Shown here: one piece after another, positions 32,074-42,498 of the stretch
Layout: the number at the start of each line of letters is the position of its first letter
How positions within the stretch are numbered: the stretch's first letter is position 1
Assembly (NCBI GenBank): GCA_036365145.1
Contig: JAEOAD010000699.1
Coordinates: 10,451,001-10,515,000 of the forward strand
DNA: 64,000 nt
Direction of reading: 5' to 3'
Origin: Orientallactaga sibirica
Taxonomy: Eukaryota > Chordata > Mammalia > Rodentia > Dipodidae
The notes under the pieces: generated by a model
What the model was told of the DNA's origin: nothing
The model's input: only the letters and a program-made list of their open reading frames with translations
Databases searched by the model: none
Program-made: the position numbers and the translations under genes

Positions 32074-32200
32074 ATTAAAAAATAAATAAATAAATAAATA
32101 AAATATATATTTTAAAAATTTAAGCTAAAAAAAAAAAAAGCCCTTTCTTCCTTCAAGCTGCTTCTGGTCAGGTGTTTTGTCCCAGCAATAAGAAAGTAAT
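31657..32200 (+). mobile_element. LTR-like repeat (MaLR type) split by a Dip
   Basis: Starts 'tggtagtttgaatatcaaat', with 'ctttaggaggtggagcctta'. It resumes at 32139 with 'ttccttcaagctgcttctgg' and ends 'agcaataagaaagtaatcc'. Same family as 32905-33535. Confidence 0.6.
31846..32138 (+). mobile_element. Dip SINE with long (AAAT)n tail
   Basis: Diverged head, good B box ('gattcgattcccc'), CT tract, then (AAAT)n of about 70 bp at 32036-32103. Confidence 0.93.
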
Positions 32201-32264
32201 CCCCATTAGTGGTTACCCTGCAAAGTGGGAACTGTCTTACCTCACTCATCTTCTGTCTCATGCA

Positions 32265-32545
32265 CCTATTCCCTCATTGCCAGTCTTACTTTCCAGTTTT
32301 AGCAACCCATGGCCTACTATGATCATAAATATTAATCATTGTCTTGACTCTTCCAAGAGACAAAGAACACATTTACATGACATATATTATTGTATGTTGT
32401 TAATCTCCTATTGTGCTGAATTTATAAATTAGTCTTTTATAGGTATGTATGTATAAGAAAAAACAGAACATTATATGGTTTAGTGTCATGAAGGTTTCTT
32501 GGAATGTATCCCCCACAGATAAGAGGAGGCTACTATACATATGAC
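32265..32545 (+). mobile_element. MER44/Tigger-like DNA transposon
   Basis: 'ccagttttagcaacccatgg', 'taggtatgtatgtataagaa' and 'aatgtatcccccacagataa' match the conserved blocks and terminal part of MER44-type Tigger elements. Confidence 0.7.
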
Positions 32546-32904
32546 TGGTAGGGAAAATACATTAAATTTCTAACATTTTTGATGCAAATTAGTTTCTTAG
32601 ATTATTGTCTATATAGGAAAAAGGAGATTACTTGATGGCTCTGCACACCTGACTGAAGGGACGATGGGTTAGGAGAGGTGGGCAGGCAGAAAAAGAGACT
32701 GAAAGGAGAGTGTACCAAGTACTCAGAGAGGGGGCTGAAAGGCTGATGATGATGGTCCTCAGAGAAGCCTGTCAGAAGTGGCTATGTAGAAGCAATCTAC
32801 CTATAGGCATACTCATGTTCTCCTTCTCCATTTTGTTTTAGAGGTGATGTGTTTTGAAAATGAAGTAGAGGAGCTGGGGGAATGGCTCAGAGTACTTTCA
32901 ATGC
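32546..32904. other. Unique sequence with ID-like scrap
   Basis: 'gagctgggggaatggctcag' near 32869 looks like the first bases of an ID/Dip head with no body. Nothing else recognised. Confidence 0.4.
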
Positions 32905-33111
32905 GTTATGGCTTAAATGTAAAATGTCTCCCATAGGCTCATGGGTTTGAACCGTTGGTCCTCAGCTCTTGGCACTGTTTTGGCAAGTTGTGGAATCTTT
33001 AGGAGGTAGAACTTTGCTAGAGGAAGTGGGTCACTTGGGACAGGTCCTAAGGTTTCATGGCTTGGCCCCTCTTCCAGCTTTCTCTCTCTCTCTCTGCTTC
33101 TGTTTCTTTTG

Positions 33112-33200
33112 TTTTTAAAATATTTTATTTTTATTTATTTGAGAGCAAGAGAGGCAGAGAGAGAGACATAGAAAGAGAATGGGCATGCCAGGGCCTCTTG
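33112..33200 (-). mobile_element. Dip 3' fragment
   Basis: T-rich tail side, GA tract and 'gggcatgccagggcctct' only. The tRNA head is missing. Confidence 0.8.
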
Positions 33201-33308
33201 GCTGCAATGTAATAAGCTGGCATGCTGATCCTGCCACCATGTCTTCCTTGCCATGATGGAACATATGCCTCTGGAACTATAAACCTAATCAAAAATCTTT
33301 CCTTATGT

Positions 33309-33468
33309 TAGGTTTTTTTTGGGGAGAAGGGTTGAGATAGAGTCTCATTTTAGCCCAGGCTGGCCTGGAACTCTCTCTGTAGTTCTAGACTGCTCTCAAA
33401 CTCACAGGGATCCTCTTATCTCTGCCTCCCAAGTGCTGGGACTAAAGGCATGCATCATCACACCCAGG
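33309..33468 (-). mobile_element. B1 SINE
   Basis: Reverse B1 from 'gagatagagtctcattttag' to 'catcatcacaccca', moderately diverged. Confidence 0.9.
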
Positions 33469-33539
33469 ATAAGTTTGGTTTTTTTCCTTTAAGTTACATT
33501 TGGTCATGTATTTATTCACAGGATTGAAAAAATAACTGA

Positions 33540-33840
33540 TACACCATGCAAGCATGAGGACCTGAATTTGTAGCCTCAGAACCCATGTAAAATGCTGTGT
33601 GTTGTGATGGGGGCCTATAGTCCCAGCACTTGTGAAATCCCTGGAGTTCACTAGCTAGCCATTCTAATCAAATTGGTAACCTGCAGGTTCAGCAAGAGAC
33701 CCTGTCTCAAAGAATAAAGTTGAGAATGATTGTGCAAGACACCTGCATTGACCTCTGACCTCCACACCCATATGAACACACATGCATCCACACACATACA
33801 AACATGTATACATATACAAATGCACACAGCACATACATAC
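33540..33840 (+). mobile_element. B4-like SINE
   Basis: 'gcaagcatgaggacctgaat', B1-like 'ctatagtcccagcacttgtg', 'gagaccctgtctcaaagaat', then 'gacctctgacctccacaccc' and a CA-rich tail. Confidence 0.75.
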
Positions 33841-33841
33841 A

Positions 33842-34203
33842 TGTGGTAGTTTGAATAGATGGCCCTCATTATGTTCATTGTTTTATTAGTTTGTAGTTTG
33901 CATCTTCAGCCACTTGGCTGGAGGCAGTGCCACTGGGAGGATCTTAAGGTATGGTGGTAGGTTTAGGATTTCCCAATCTAAAGATATGAAAAGTGTGCCT
34001 AGCTGGGGTTCATGAGGTGTGCTGTGCTGGTGGTTTTTGGCTTGTGGCTTCTCTCTCTGTTTGGTCCTGTGAAGGCAGGCCAGCTTCTTCTGCCACTATG
34101 GAAGTTCCCGTGGATCTGTAAGCTTCAATAAATCCCTTCCTCCATAACTGTGCCTGGTCTGAAAGTTCATCTCAGCGAACCTGAAGCTGTCTGCTATAAT
34201 ACA
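33842..34203 (+). mobile_element. LTR-like repeat (MaLR type)
   Basis: Starts TGTGGTAGTTTGAATAG and shares 'ccacttggctggaggcagtg', 'cagcttcttctgccactatg' and 'aatcccttcctccataactg' with the copy at 241-630. Ends near 'tgctataataca'. Confidence 0.55.
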
Positions 34204-34450
34204 CATGCAAAAAGTGGAGGGAACTAAATCACATTAGGTAACTGAAGAAATAGATGTTTTATCACGCTCTCCACTTAAGAAATCATTGCAACAAACAGAG
34301 CAAGAAGGCAAAGAATCAGCAAACAAACAGCTGTAGCCCAGAATTTAAGGAATTCCTCTAAGAAAGACAATGGATAGGAGTGCACTAGTGCTAAGACAAG
34401 AAGAAAAGTCCTGTGAAATTTGGGGCCATAAAAGCAGTTCTGGGGTTTCT

Positions 34451-34827
34451 TCCTTCCTTCCTTCCTTCCTTTCCTTCCTTCCTTCCTTCCTTCCTTCCTT
34501 TCTTTCTTTCTTCTTTTGTTTTTTTTTTTTTTTTTTTTTTTTTTTTTCAAGGTAGGGTTTTCTGGTCCAGGCTGACCTGGAATTAACTATGTAGTCTCAG
34601 GGTGGCCTCGAACTCTCGGCGATTCCTTCTTTTTTTTGGGATTTGCGCCACCACGCCTTTTTTTTTTTTTTTTTTTTTTTATTTTGTTTTTTGAGGTAGG
34701 GTCTCATGCTAACTCAGGCTGACCTGGAATTCACTATGTAGTCTCAGGGTAGCCTTGAACTCACAGCAATCCTCCTATCTCTGCCTCCCAAGTGCTGGGA
34801 TTAAAGGCATGCGCCGCCACACTCAGC
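34451..34827 (-). mobile_element. Two B1 SINEs with (TTCC)n and T runs
   Basis: A pyrimidine tract (34448-34547) leads into a B1 missing its middle (34548-34657), then a T run and a complete B1 (34690-34827). One TSD encloses both: cagttctggggtttctt (34434-34450) and cagttctaggttttctt (about 34827-34843). Confidence 0.88.
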
Positions 34828-34844
34828 CAGTTCTAGGTTTTCTT

Positions 34845-35285
34845 CACCCTCGGCATACGTGAGAGCAGGCTGCTCTGTGAAGCAGCATAGGAAATCAGCT
34901 CCACAACCACACCTGGACCAACCCTCCCCCTTCTTCCACAGTTCATATTCAGTGGTGATGGAAGTATGTGTCCCCAGGTTTAAAGCCTGAGTATTACTTT
35001 TGAAAGAGGAATATTTGCTCTATTTGGGGCTAAAGAAAGGTACAGATGGACTAGAAAGGACATCCTAATATTTACAGGAATATTGGAGAACAGAAGAAAG
35101 CAATGGAAAGACAAGACTCAGTATTTGCTGCCAAAGAGACAGACTGCTTCTCCTGGTAAAGGAGCATGGTCCTAGAAGCCTACAGAATAGGCAACAGCAT
35201 CCGAGCTCCCAGGAACTAAGACACCACTGAAGGTGTCTGGGGGACAAGCTGTCCACACCAATCTATTTCCAAATCTTTAAAGGCC
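34845..35285. other. Unique sequence, nothing recognised
   Basis: No recognised repeat. A 63-codon antisense ORF (35065-35256) has no domain. Confidence 0.4.
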
Positions 35286-35289
35286 TTTT

Positions 35290-35520
35290 ACAATATTTTA
35301 ATTTACTTTACAAGAGAGAGAATGTGAGGGGGGAGACAGAATAGTGTGCATGTGTGTATGTGTGTGTGTGCACACATGCGGCAGGGCCTCTTGCTGCAAA
35401 GAAGCTCCAGATACATGTGCTACTTTGTGCATCTGGCTTTGCTTGGGTACTGGGGAATTGAACCTGGTCCATGATTCATTGAAAATAAGTGCCTTTAACC
35501 ACGGAGCAATTTCTTAGCCC
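35290..35520 (-). mobile_element. Dip SINE, diverged
   Basis: (GT)n near 35345-35372, the body 'gctactttgtgcatctggct', and the head end 'gagcaatttcttagcccc'. Confidence 0.9.
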
Positions 35521-35522
35521 CC

Positions 35523-35838
35523 TAATTCCAATTATTTATCTTTCTTCATACTCAGGAGAAAGCAGACTATTTTTATCAAAGCATCCAATAACAAGTAAAG
35601 ACTCTCTGACATGAATATTAACCTAGTATTCATAGAAGAGTAACACTGAACAAAAGAAAGGTGTCAGAATCACTAAAGTATAAAAAATAAACTCTGATGA
35701 TATAGACTTACTAGGAAAAGGAAAAAGTACCACATAAATGCATTATAGGTTAACTTCCTCTGTTATAAGTTCAAATACTTCAACTGGCCTAAGGGAACAA
35801 AAGTCTTAATACCATGTGCTATTAGAACAGTACTTCAT
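35523..35838. other. Unique sequence, nothing recognised
   Basis: AT-rich, no feature identified. Confidence 0.4.
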
Positions 35839-35840
35839 AG

Positions 35841-35999
35841 TCAGGCATGGTAGCGCACGCCTTTAATCCCAGCACTCAGGAGGCAGAGGAGGAGGACCGC
35901 CGAAAGTTAGAGGCCACCCTGAGACTACATAGGGAATTCCAAGTCAGCCTGGACTAGAACAAGACCCTACCTTGAAAAACAAACAAACAACAACAAAAA
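35841..35999 (+). mobile_element. B1 SINE with TSD
   Basis: Flanked by agaacagtacttcatag (35824-35840) and agaatagtacttcatag (36001-36017), 17 bp with one mismatch. Confidence 0.95.
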
Positions 36000-36079
36000 A
36001 AGAATAGTACTTCATAGTAAAGGTTCTGAATTCTGGCTCCAGCACCTACTAATGATCCATGCAGAAATTAGGCTGAATA

Positions 36080-36255
36080 AAAGGATGGATTTATCTCACC
36101 CAAGAAAGCTAGACTGGCTATTGTTCACAGCAGCAAGAGACCCTGTCTCAAAGAAGGTGAAAGAAGCACACAGACACCTTGAGGTTGTCTTCTGATTGTC
36201 AAATGTGTTCCATGATATGGGCATACTCTCTCCCCTCACAAATAAATACATTTTT
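36080..36255 (+). mobile_element. B4-like SINE 3' fragment
   Basis: 'gagaccctgtctcaaagaag' and 'accttgaggttgtcttctga' with an (AAAT) tail resemble the B4 3' half. Confidence 0.55.
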
Positions 36256-36261
36256 AAAAAA

Positions 36262-36570
36262 TGTTTTTTTTATTATTGACAACTTCTTTAGTTGAAGACA
36301 ATATCCCATGGTACTTCCCTCCCTCCCCCCACTTTCCCCTTTGAAACTTCACTCTCCATCATATCCCCTCCCCCTCTCAATCAGTCTCTCTTTTCAGTTT
36401 GATGTCATGATCTTTTCCTCCTATTATAATGGTCTTGTGGAGGTAGTGTCAGGCACTGTGAGGTCATGGAGATCCAGGCCATTTTGTGTTGGGAGGAGCA
36501 CATTGTAAGGTGTCCTACTCCTCTTTGGCTCTTATATTCTTTCCACCCCCTCTTCCACAATGGACACTAA
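36262..36570 (-). mobile_element. L1 3' UTR fragment, type A
   Basis: About 300 bp nearly identical in layout to 9200-9510 ('gacaatatcccatggtactt', 'catatcccctccccctctca'). Likely TSD aaaaatgtttttt on both sides. Confidence 0.88.
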
Positions 36571-36575
36571 AAATG

Positions 36576-36780
36576 TTTTTTTAAATATTTTATTTATATT
36601 TATTTATTTACTAGAGAGAGAGAGAGATTGAGAGCACACCAGGGCGTCTAGCCACTGCAAATGAATTCCAAATGCATGCGCCATCATGTGCATTTCGCTT
36701 ATGTGGGATCTGGAGAATTGAACCTGGGTCCTTGGGCTTTGCAGCCAAGCACCTTAACCTCTAAGCCATCCCTACAGCCC
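36576..36780 (-). mobile_element. Dip SINE
   Basis: Complete reverse copy ending 'ctaagccatccctacagccc', directly beside the L1 fragment. Confidence 0.93.
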
Positions 36781-36784
36781 ATAA

Positions 36785-37035
36785 ATAAGTAAATTATTTT
36801 AAAGAAAACAAATTAGCATAAAAATTAGAAAATGAGTGATGCAAGAGAAAAGAACACATTTCTAAAACACTAGAAAAATAAATGTTAAACTAATTATTGA
36901 CAATGGAAAATAATTTTCATCATAATCTGGAGTTAATTTCAGCAGGAGACAGAAGACCTGAGATATGTTTGATTTTGTGATTTTTAATATATGGACCTTT
37001 AATTACTATAATTTTCCAAATAATTTTTGTGTTTA
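36785..37035. other. AT-rich unique sequence
   Basis: No feature recognised before the L1 begins. Confidence 0.4.
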
Positions 37036-37276
37036 CATATGTTGAGTAAAGTCCAAAAAAACTATGGCTTCTAACCCAAACTACTGTACCCAGTGAAATT
37101 ATCCCTCATAATAGATGGTGAAAGGAAAACTTTCCATTGAAAAAGTCACTCTATGATTTCATGAACACAAAGCAAAACCTACAGAGAATACTTCAGGGAA
37201 TAATCCATACAAGACAGTCAAACAACTAATCTAAAGATCCTACAAGAAGAAGATCACAATAATCAAAACTAGAGCC

Positions 37277-37515
37277 AGCCAGGTGTGGTGGCGCACACCT
37301 TTAATCCCAGCACTTGGGAGGCAGAGGTAGGAGGATTGGATTGCTGCCACCCTGAGTTTGTTAATTCCAGGTCAGCCTGGGCCACCCCCTGAGACTAGAG
37401 CCAGCCAGGTGTGGTAGTAATCCCAGCACTTGGGAGGTCAGGCCTGAGCTAGAGTGAATTCCAGGAGACCCTAGAGTGAGACCCTAAAAAACAAACAAAC
37501 AAACAAAAAAACCAA
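37277..37515 (+). mobile_element. Scrambled B1 SINE
   Basis: A B1 start at 37277 is followed by rearranged middle pieces. A second B1 start ('gccaggtgtggtagtaatcc') appears at about 37405, then 'ctgagctagagtgaattcca' out of order and an (AAAC)n tail. Confidence 0.85.
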
Positions 37516-37687
37516 AAAACTAAAGCCGGCTCAAAAAAGTACAAAACACAAGGAAGCACCAAACCCCATAAAGCACCTTATCATGGCAGGAATTAATTCA
37601 AATCTCACAGTAATAGCCTTAAATATTACTATTTTATTATTTATATTTATATTATATTTATTTATATTATTATTATTATTATTTACT

Positions 37688-37830
37688 TGGGAGGCAGAGG
37701 TAGGAGAAGTGCCATGAGTTTGTGGCCAACCTGAGAACCTGAGAATATGGAGTGAATTCCAAGTCATCCTGGGCTAGAGTGAGACCCTACCTTGAAAATC
37801 AAAACAAAACAAAACAAAACAAACAAACAA
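37688..37830 (+). mobile_element. Headless B1 SINE
   Basis: Begins at 'acttgggaggcagaggtagg' right after an (ATT)n stretch (37625-37687) and ends in (AAAAC)n. The first 40 bp of B1 are missing. Confidence 0.88.
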
Positions 37831-37894
37831 ACAACCCCCCCAAAAAAATCCCACAATGGACTCTTCTATCTGCTGTCTTCAAGAAACCCACCTT

Positions 37895-38047
37895 GCCAGG
37901 TGTGGTGGTGCATGCCTTTAATCCCAGCACTCAGGAGGCAGAGGTAAGAGGATCACTGTGAGTTCAAGGCCACCCTGAGACTACATAGTGAATTCCAGGT
38001 CAGCCTGGAAGAGAGTGAAACCCTACCTCGAAAAGCCAAAACAATAA

Positions 38048-38078
<31 letters not shown>

Positions 38079-38095
38079 AAAAATAAATAAATCAC
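37895..38095 (+). mobile_element. B1 SINE with (AAAT)n tail
   Basis: Complete B1 starting gccaggtgtggtggtgcatg. The tail contains about 45 bp of (AAAT)n. Confidence 0.94.
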
Positions 38096-38273
38096 CTCCT
38101 CAGGGTGAAAGGATGGAAAATGATATCCCAAGCAAATGGAAATAAAAAAGAAGTGGGTGTTGCTATATTAATATCTGATAAAATAGACTTCAATCCAAAG
38201 TAATCAATGAGGACAAAGAAGGCCACTTCTTGTACATCAACCAATATGAGAACATCACAATAATAAATTTATA

Positions 38274-38795
38274 TTGCCAAACACAGATGAACCACAGTTT
38301 ATTAAAGAAAACCTACTTGACAGCAAAACAGAAATAAACACCAACACCATAATAGTTGGGGACTTCAATACTCCACTATCATCAATAGACAGAACATCCA
38401 AAAAGAAAATAAACAGAGGAGTAAGAGAGCTCAACAACACCACAGATCAACTAGACATAACGGACATCTATAGAACTTCCCACTCCAATTCTACAGAATA
38501 GACATTCTTCTTGACAACCCACAGAACCTTCTTCAAAATAGCTCATATATTAGGCCATAAAGCATGTCCCTATAAATTCAGGAAAACTGAAGTAACTTCC
38601 TGTATCATATCAGAACACAATACTTTAAAGCTAGAAATTAACAACAAGAGACACATCAGGAATTCCACCAGCTCCTGGAGACTGAACAACACACTTTTAA
38701 ACAATGAATTTGTTGTTGAAGAAATCAAAAAGGAAATTGTAAAATTCCTAGAATTGAATGAAAATGAAAACACAACTGACCAAAACTTATGGTAA
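38274..38795 (+). pseudogene. L1 ORF2 endonuclease remnant
   Basis: The two readings 38274-38501 and 38511-38795 together cover the C-terminal part of the AP-like endonuclease that nicks the target site. Visible blocks are IIVGDFNTPLSS (catalytic Asp and Asn strand), TDIYRTSHSNSTE, FFKIAHILGHK and, near the end, SEHNTLKLEI, which holds the general-base His position. A frame change separates the readings and stops follow, so no active enzyme. Confidence 0.92.
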
Positions 38796-39581
38796 ACAAT
38801 GAAGGCATTCCTAAGGGTAAAATTCATGGTGCCAAATGCCTTCATTAAAAAGATGGAGAGATCCCAAATTAATAATCTAACCTTCCAGCTAAAGGCATTG
38901 GGAAAAACAAGAAGAATCCAACACTAAGACCTCCAGATCAAACAAAATAATCAATATCAGAGCTGAAGTTAATGAACTGGAAACTAAGAAAAAAGAAAAT
39001 TGATAAAACAAAGAGCTGGTTCTTTGAAAAACTAAATAAGATTGATAAACCTTTGGCCAATTTGATCAAATGAAAAAAAGAGAAGTCTCAAATTAATAAA
39101 ATCAGAAATTAAAAAGGAGGTCACAACAGACATCAATGAAATTGGAAGAATCATCAGGACTTACTTCCAAAACCTCTAGTCCACAAAATTTGATAATCTG
39201 GAAGAAGTGGTTGAATTCCAGACATATTTCACCTATCAAAACTAAACTCAGAGCAGATTAATCTCCTAAACAAACCTATTGCATTCATTGAGATCAAAAA
39301 GGTAATCAAAAACCTCTCTCAAACCAGATGGCTTCTCAGCTGAATTCTATCAAACCTTCATTGAAGAGCTGAAACCAATTTTTCTCAAACTGTTTTACAC
39401 AATTGGGGAATTCCTCCCCAACTCCTTTTATAAAGCTAGCATCACCTTCATACCAAAATCAGACAGAGATAAAACAAGAAAAGAAAACTATAGGCCTATA
39501 TCCCTGATGAATTTAGATGCAAAGATCTTGAACAAAAATTCTCACAAACTGAACTTAACAATACATCAAAAGCATTATCTG

Positions 39582-39765
39582 AGCTGGGCATGGTGGTGCA
39601 TGCCTTTAATCCCAGCACTCGGGAGGCAGAGGTAGGAAGATTGCCAAGAGTTTGAGCCCCCTCCCCCTCCCCGAGACTACACAGTGAATTCCAGGTCAGC
39701 CTGAGCTAGAGTGAGACCCTACCTAGGAAAACCAAAACAAAAACAAAAAAAAAAAAACAAAGCAG
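39582..39765 (+). mobile_element. B1 SINE in ORF2
   Basis: Starts gctgggcatggtggtgcatg, with a C-rich patch ('ccccctccccctccccgaga') replacing part of the middle and an A-rich tail. Confidence 0.93.
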
Positions 39766-39854
39766 GATTCACTCCAGGAATGCAGGGATGGTTCAACATA
39801 TGGAAATTGGTCATTATAATCCACTAGGTAAATAAACTTAATCACAAGAACTAC

Positions 39855-40268
39855 ATGATGATTTCAGTAGATGCAGAGAAGACCTTTGACAAAATACAAC
39901 ATCATTTCATGATCAAAATGCTGGAGAGCATAGGCAGGGGTGGTTTATATCTTGAGACAATAAAAGCTATATATAAAGCACCTGAAGCCCAAATAATACT
40001 TAATGGGGAAAGAATCAAGGAGTACCCATTAAGATTGGGAACAAGACAGGAGTGCCCACTGCCACCACTGCACTCCAACATAGTACAAGAAATCCTATCC
40101 CAAGCAATAAGACAGGAGAAAGAAATACAAGGGATTCAAACTGGCAAGGAAGATGTCAAATTAGCCCTATTTGCAGATGACATGATCCTATACAAAAGTG
40201 ACCCAAAAGTCTCCATCTCAAAACTTCTAAAGGTGATTAATTCCTTCAGCAAAGTTGCAGGATACAAA
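39855..40268 (+). pseudogene. L1 ORF2 reverse transcriptase remnant
   Basis: The reading keeps SVDAEKTFDKIQHHFMIKML (first catalytic Asp region), RLGTRQECPLPPLHSNIV and FADDMILYKSDP, the RT palm motifs in the right order. A B1 inserted at about 40280 ends the frame, and the sequence after it (40646-40978) still has [15 protein letters not shown]. About 135 residues are open, the longest RT piece in the window, but it is not functional. Confidence 0.95.
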
Positions 40269-40279
40269 ATCAACCCCCG

Positions 40280-40422
40280 GGGGGGGGTGGCACACACCTT
40301 TAATCCCAGTACTCAGGAGGCAGAGGTAGGAGGATTTCCATGAGTTTGAGGCCACCCTGAGACTACATAGTGAATTCCAGGTCAGCCTGAGCTAGAGTGA
40401 AACCCTACCTCAAAAACAAACA
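40280..40422 (+). mobile_element. B1 SINE with G-run head
   Basis: The first bases are replaced by a run of G (ggggggggtggcacacacct). The rest is a normal B1 ending in (AAAC)n, directly followed by a Dip. Confidence 0.92.
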
Positions 40423-40426
40423 AACA

Positions 40427-40565
40427 GGGCTGGAGAGATGGCTTAGGCATTTGCTTGGAAAGCCAAAGGGCCTGTGTTTGATTCCCAGGATCCACATAAG
40501 CCAGATGCACAAGGTGGCACATGCATCTGGAGTTCATTTGCACTGGCTGGAAGACCTGGCACACC

Positions 40566-40602
<37 letters not shown>

Positions 40603-40645
40603 ACATAAGTAAAAATAAATATTTCAAACAAACAAACAAACAACA
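40427..40645 (+). mobile_element. Dip SINE behind a B1
   Basis: 'gggctggagagatggcttag' with a 10-bp shorter head, (CT)n at 40571-40598 and an (AAAC)n tail. The L1 resumes at about 40646 with 'aaataaatcaacacac'. Confidence 0.94.
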
Positions 40646-41295
40646 AAATAAATCAACACACAAAATTATTAGCCTTTCTATATGCAAATGACAATACAGA
40701 GAAAGAAATCAGCATGGCTGTTCCATTTTCAATAGCAACAAAAAATTAAGTACCTTGTAATAACACTAACCAAGGATGTGAAAGACTTATATAATAAAAA
40801 CATAAAAACACTCAAGAAAGAAATTGAGGAGGACTTGAGAAAATGGAGAAACCTCCCATGCTCCTGGATACATAGAATTAATACTGTGAAAATGGTAATT
40901 CTACCAAAAGCAATATACAGATTTAATGCAATACCAATAAAAATTCCAGCATCATTCTTCACAAAGATAGAAAAATGATCTCAGAATTCATATGGAATGG
41001 CAGCAGGCCTCAGATATCCAAACATATCTTCAGCAAAAGAAACACCTTTGGAGGTATCACCATACCCAATCTAAAACTATACTATAAAGACATAGTAACA
41101 AAAACAGCATGGTACTGACATAAAAACAGAAATATAGATCAATGGAACAGATTGAAAGACCTGGACTTTAGGTCAATTAGCTACAATTACTTGACCTTTG
41201 ACAAAGGTGCCAATAACATAAACCGGAGAAAAGACAGCATCTTCAACAAATGGTGCTGGAAAAATTGGATAACCACATGTAGAAAAATGAAACTA

Positions 41296-41567
41296 GGGCT
41301 GGAGAGATGGCTTAGCGGTTGAGCGCCTGCCTGCTAAGCCTAAGAACCCAGTTTCAATCTCCAGGTCCAACGTTTAGCCAGATGCAAAGTGACACAAGGG
41401 CGCAATGCTGCACTTCACCACAAGGGGGAGCACACATCTGGATTTCGTTCACAGCAGCTGAGAGACTGCTGGCGTGCCCATCTCTATCTGTCTCCTTCTC
41501 CCTTTCTGTCTGTCTCTCTCTCTCTGTCTCTCTCCAAAAATAAATAAAATAATAAAAAAAAAAAAAA
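41296..41567 (+). mobile_element. Dip SINE, long-body subfamily, perfect TSD
   Basis: Carries the same extra internal block as 25411 ('aagggcgcaatgctgcactt'). The TSD agaaaaatgaaacta is an exact 15-bp match (41281-41295 and 41568-41582). This is the best preserved insertion in the window. Confidence 0.97.
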
Positions 41568-42134
41568 AGAAAAATGAAACTAAAACCACTCATCTTGCCA
41601 TACCAAAAAAAAAAAAAAAATCAAGAACAAATGGATTAAAGTCCTCAATAAAAGACCTGAAACTCTTTAACTACTGGAAGAAAAAAATAGAAGGAATTGT
41701 CCACAATAAATAGGAGTGAGGAAAGACTTCCTGATCAAAACCCCAGTAGCATAGGAAATTAAACAATCTGTCAACCAATGGGACCTTGTGAAACTAAAAA
41801 GGTTTTGCACAGATAAACATACCATAATAAGAGCCAATAGATTACCCTCAGACTGGGAGAAAATTTTTGCCAGCTATACCACTGACAGAGGCCTAATATC
41901 TAGAATCTACAAAGAACTCAAAAAATTAAAAACTAAAAAACCAAACAACCTACCCTAAAAATGGGGTAGAGAACTGAATAGAGAGTTTTTAGAGGAAGAA
42001 ATACAAATGGCTAACACACACTTAAGAAAATGTTCAACATCCCTAACCATAAGGGAAATGCAAATTAAAACAACCATGAGATTACACCTTACTCCAGTAA
42101 GGATGGCAATCATTAAAAAATCAAATGAAAACAA

Positions 42135-42498
42135 ATGTTGGTGAGGATGTGGAGAAAGAGGAACCCTCATTCACTTTTGGTGGGAATGCAAACTTGTACA
42201 ACCACTATGGAAATCAATATGGAGATTCCTGAAAATTATGAATATAGAACTACCAACAGACCCAGTTATTCCATTAATGGGTATTTACCCAAAAAGCTCC
42301 ACACCTCAGTTCAGAGATATTTCTTCAACCATGTTTATAGCTGCTCAATTCATAAGAGCTAAGAACTGGAATCGACCCAGGTGCCCATCATTGGACGAAT
42401 GGATAACAAAGTTGTGGTGCATATACACAAAGGAATTCTACTCAGCATTAAGAAAAAAAAATGATACAATGAAATCTGCAGGAAATGGATGGATTTAG
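42135..42498 (+). pseudogene. L1 ORF2 C-terminal remnant
   Basis: Overlapping readings contain ELPTDPVIPLMGIYPKSS, FIAAQFIRAKNWNRP and DEWITKLWCIYTKEFYSALRKKND, the usual end of L1 ORF2. The cysteine-rich block just upstream ('aaatgttggtgaggatgtgg') is frame-broken. Confidence 0.93.

Larger units (their letters stand above)
32905..33535 (+). mobile_element. LTR-like repeat (MaLR type) with two SINEs inside
   Basis: 'ggcttaaatgtaaaatgtct', 'gaatctttaggaggtagaac', 'ccatgtcttccttgccatga' and the end 'tttaagttacatttggtcat' follow a common rodent LTR/MaLR-like repeat. Broken by a Dip piece and a B1. Confidence 0.6.

Noticed and set aside
39855..40343. Intact reverse transcriptase gene
   Set aside because: The RT motifs are real, but the frame ends in an inserted B1 and the rest of ORF2 is broken. 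It is an L1 fossil.
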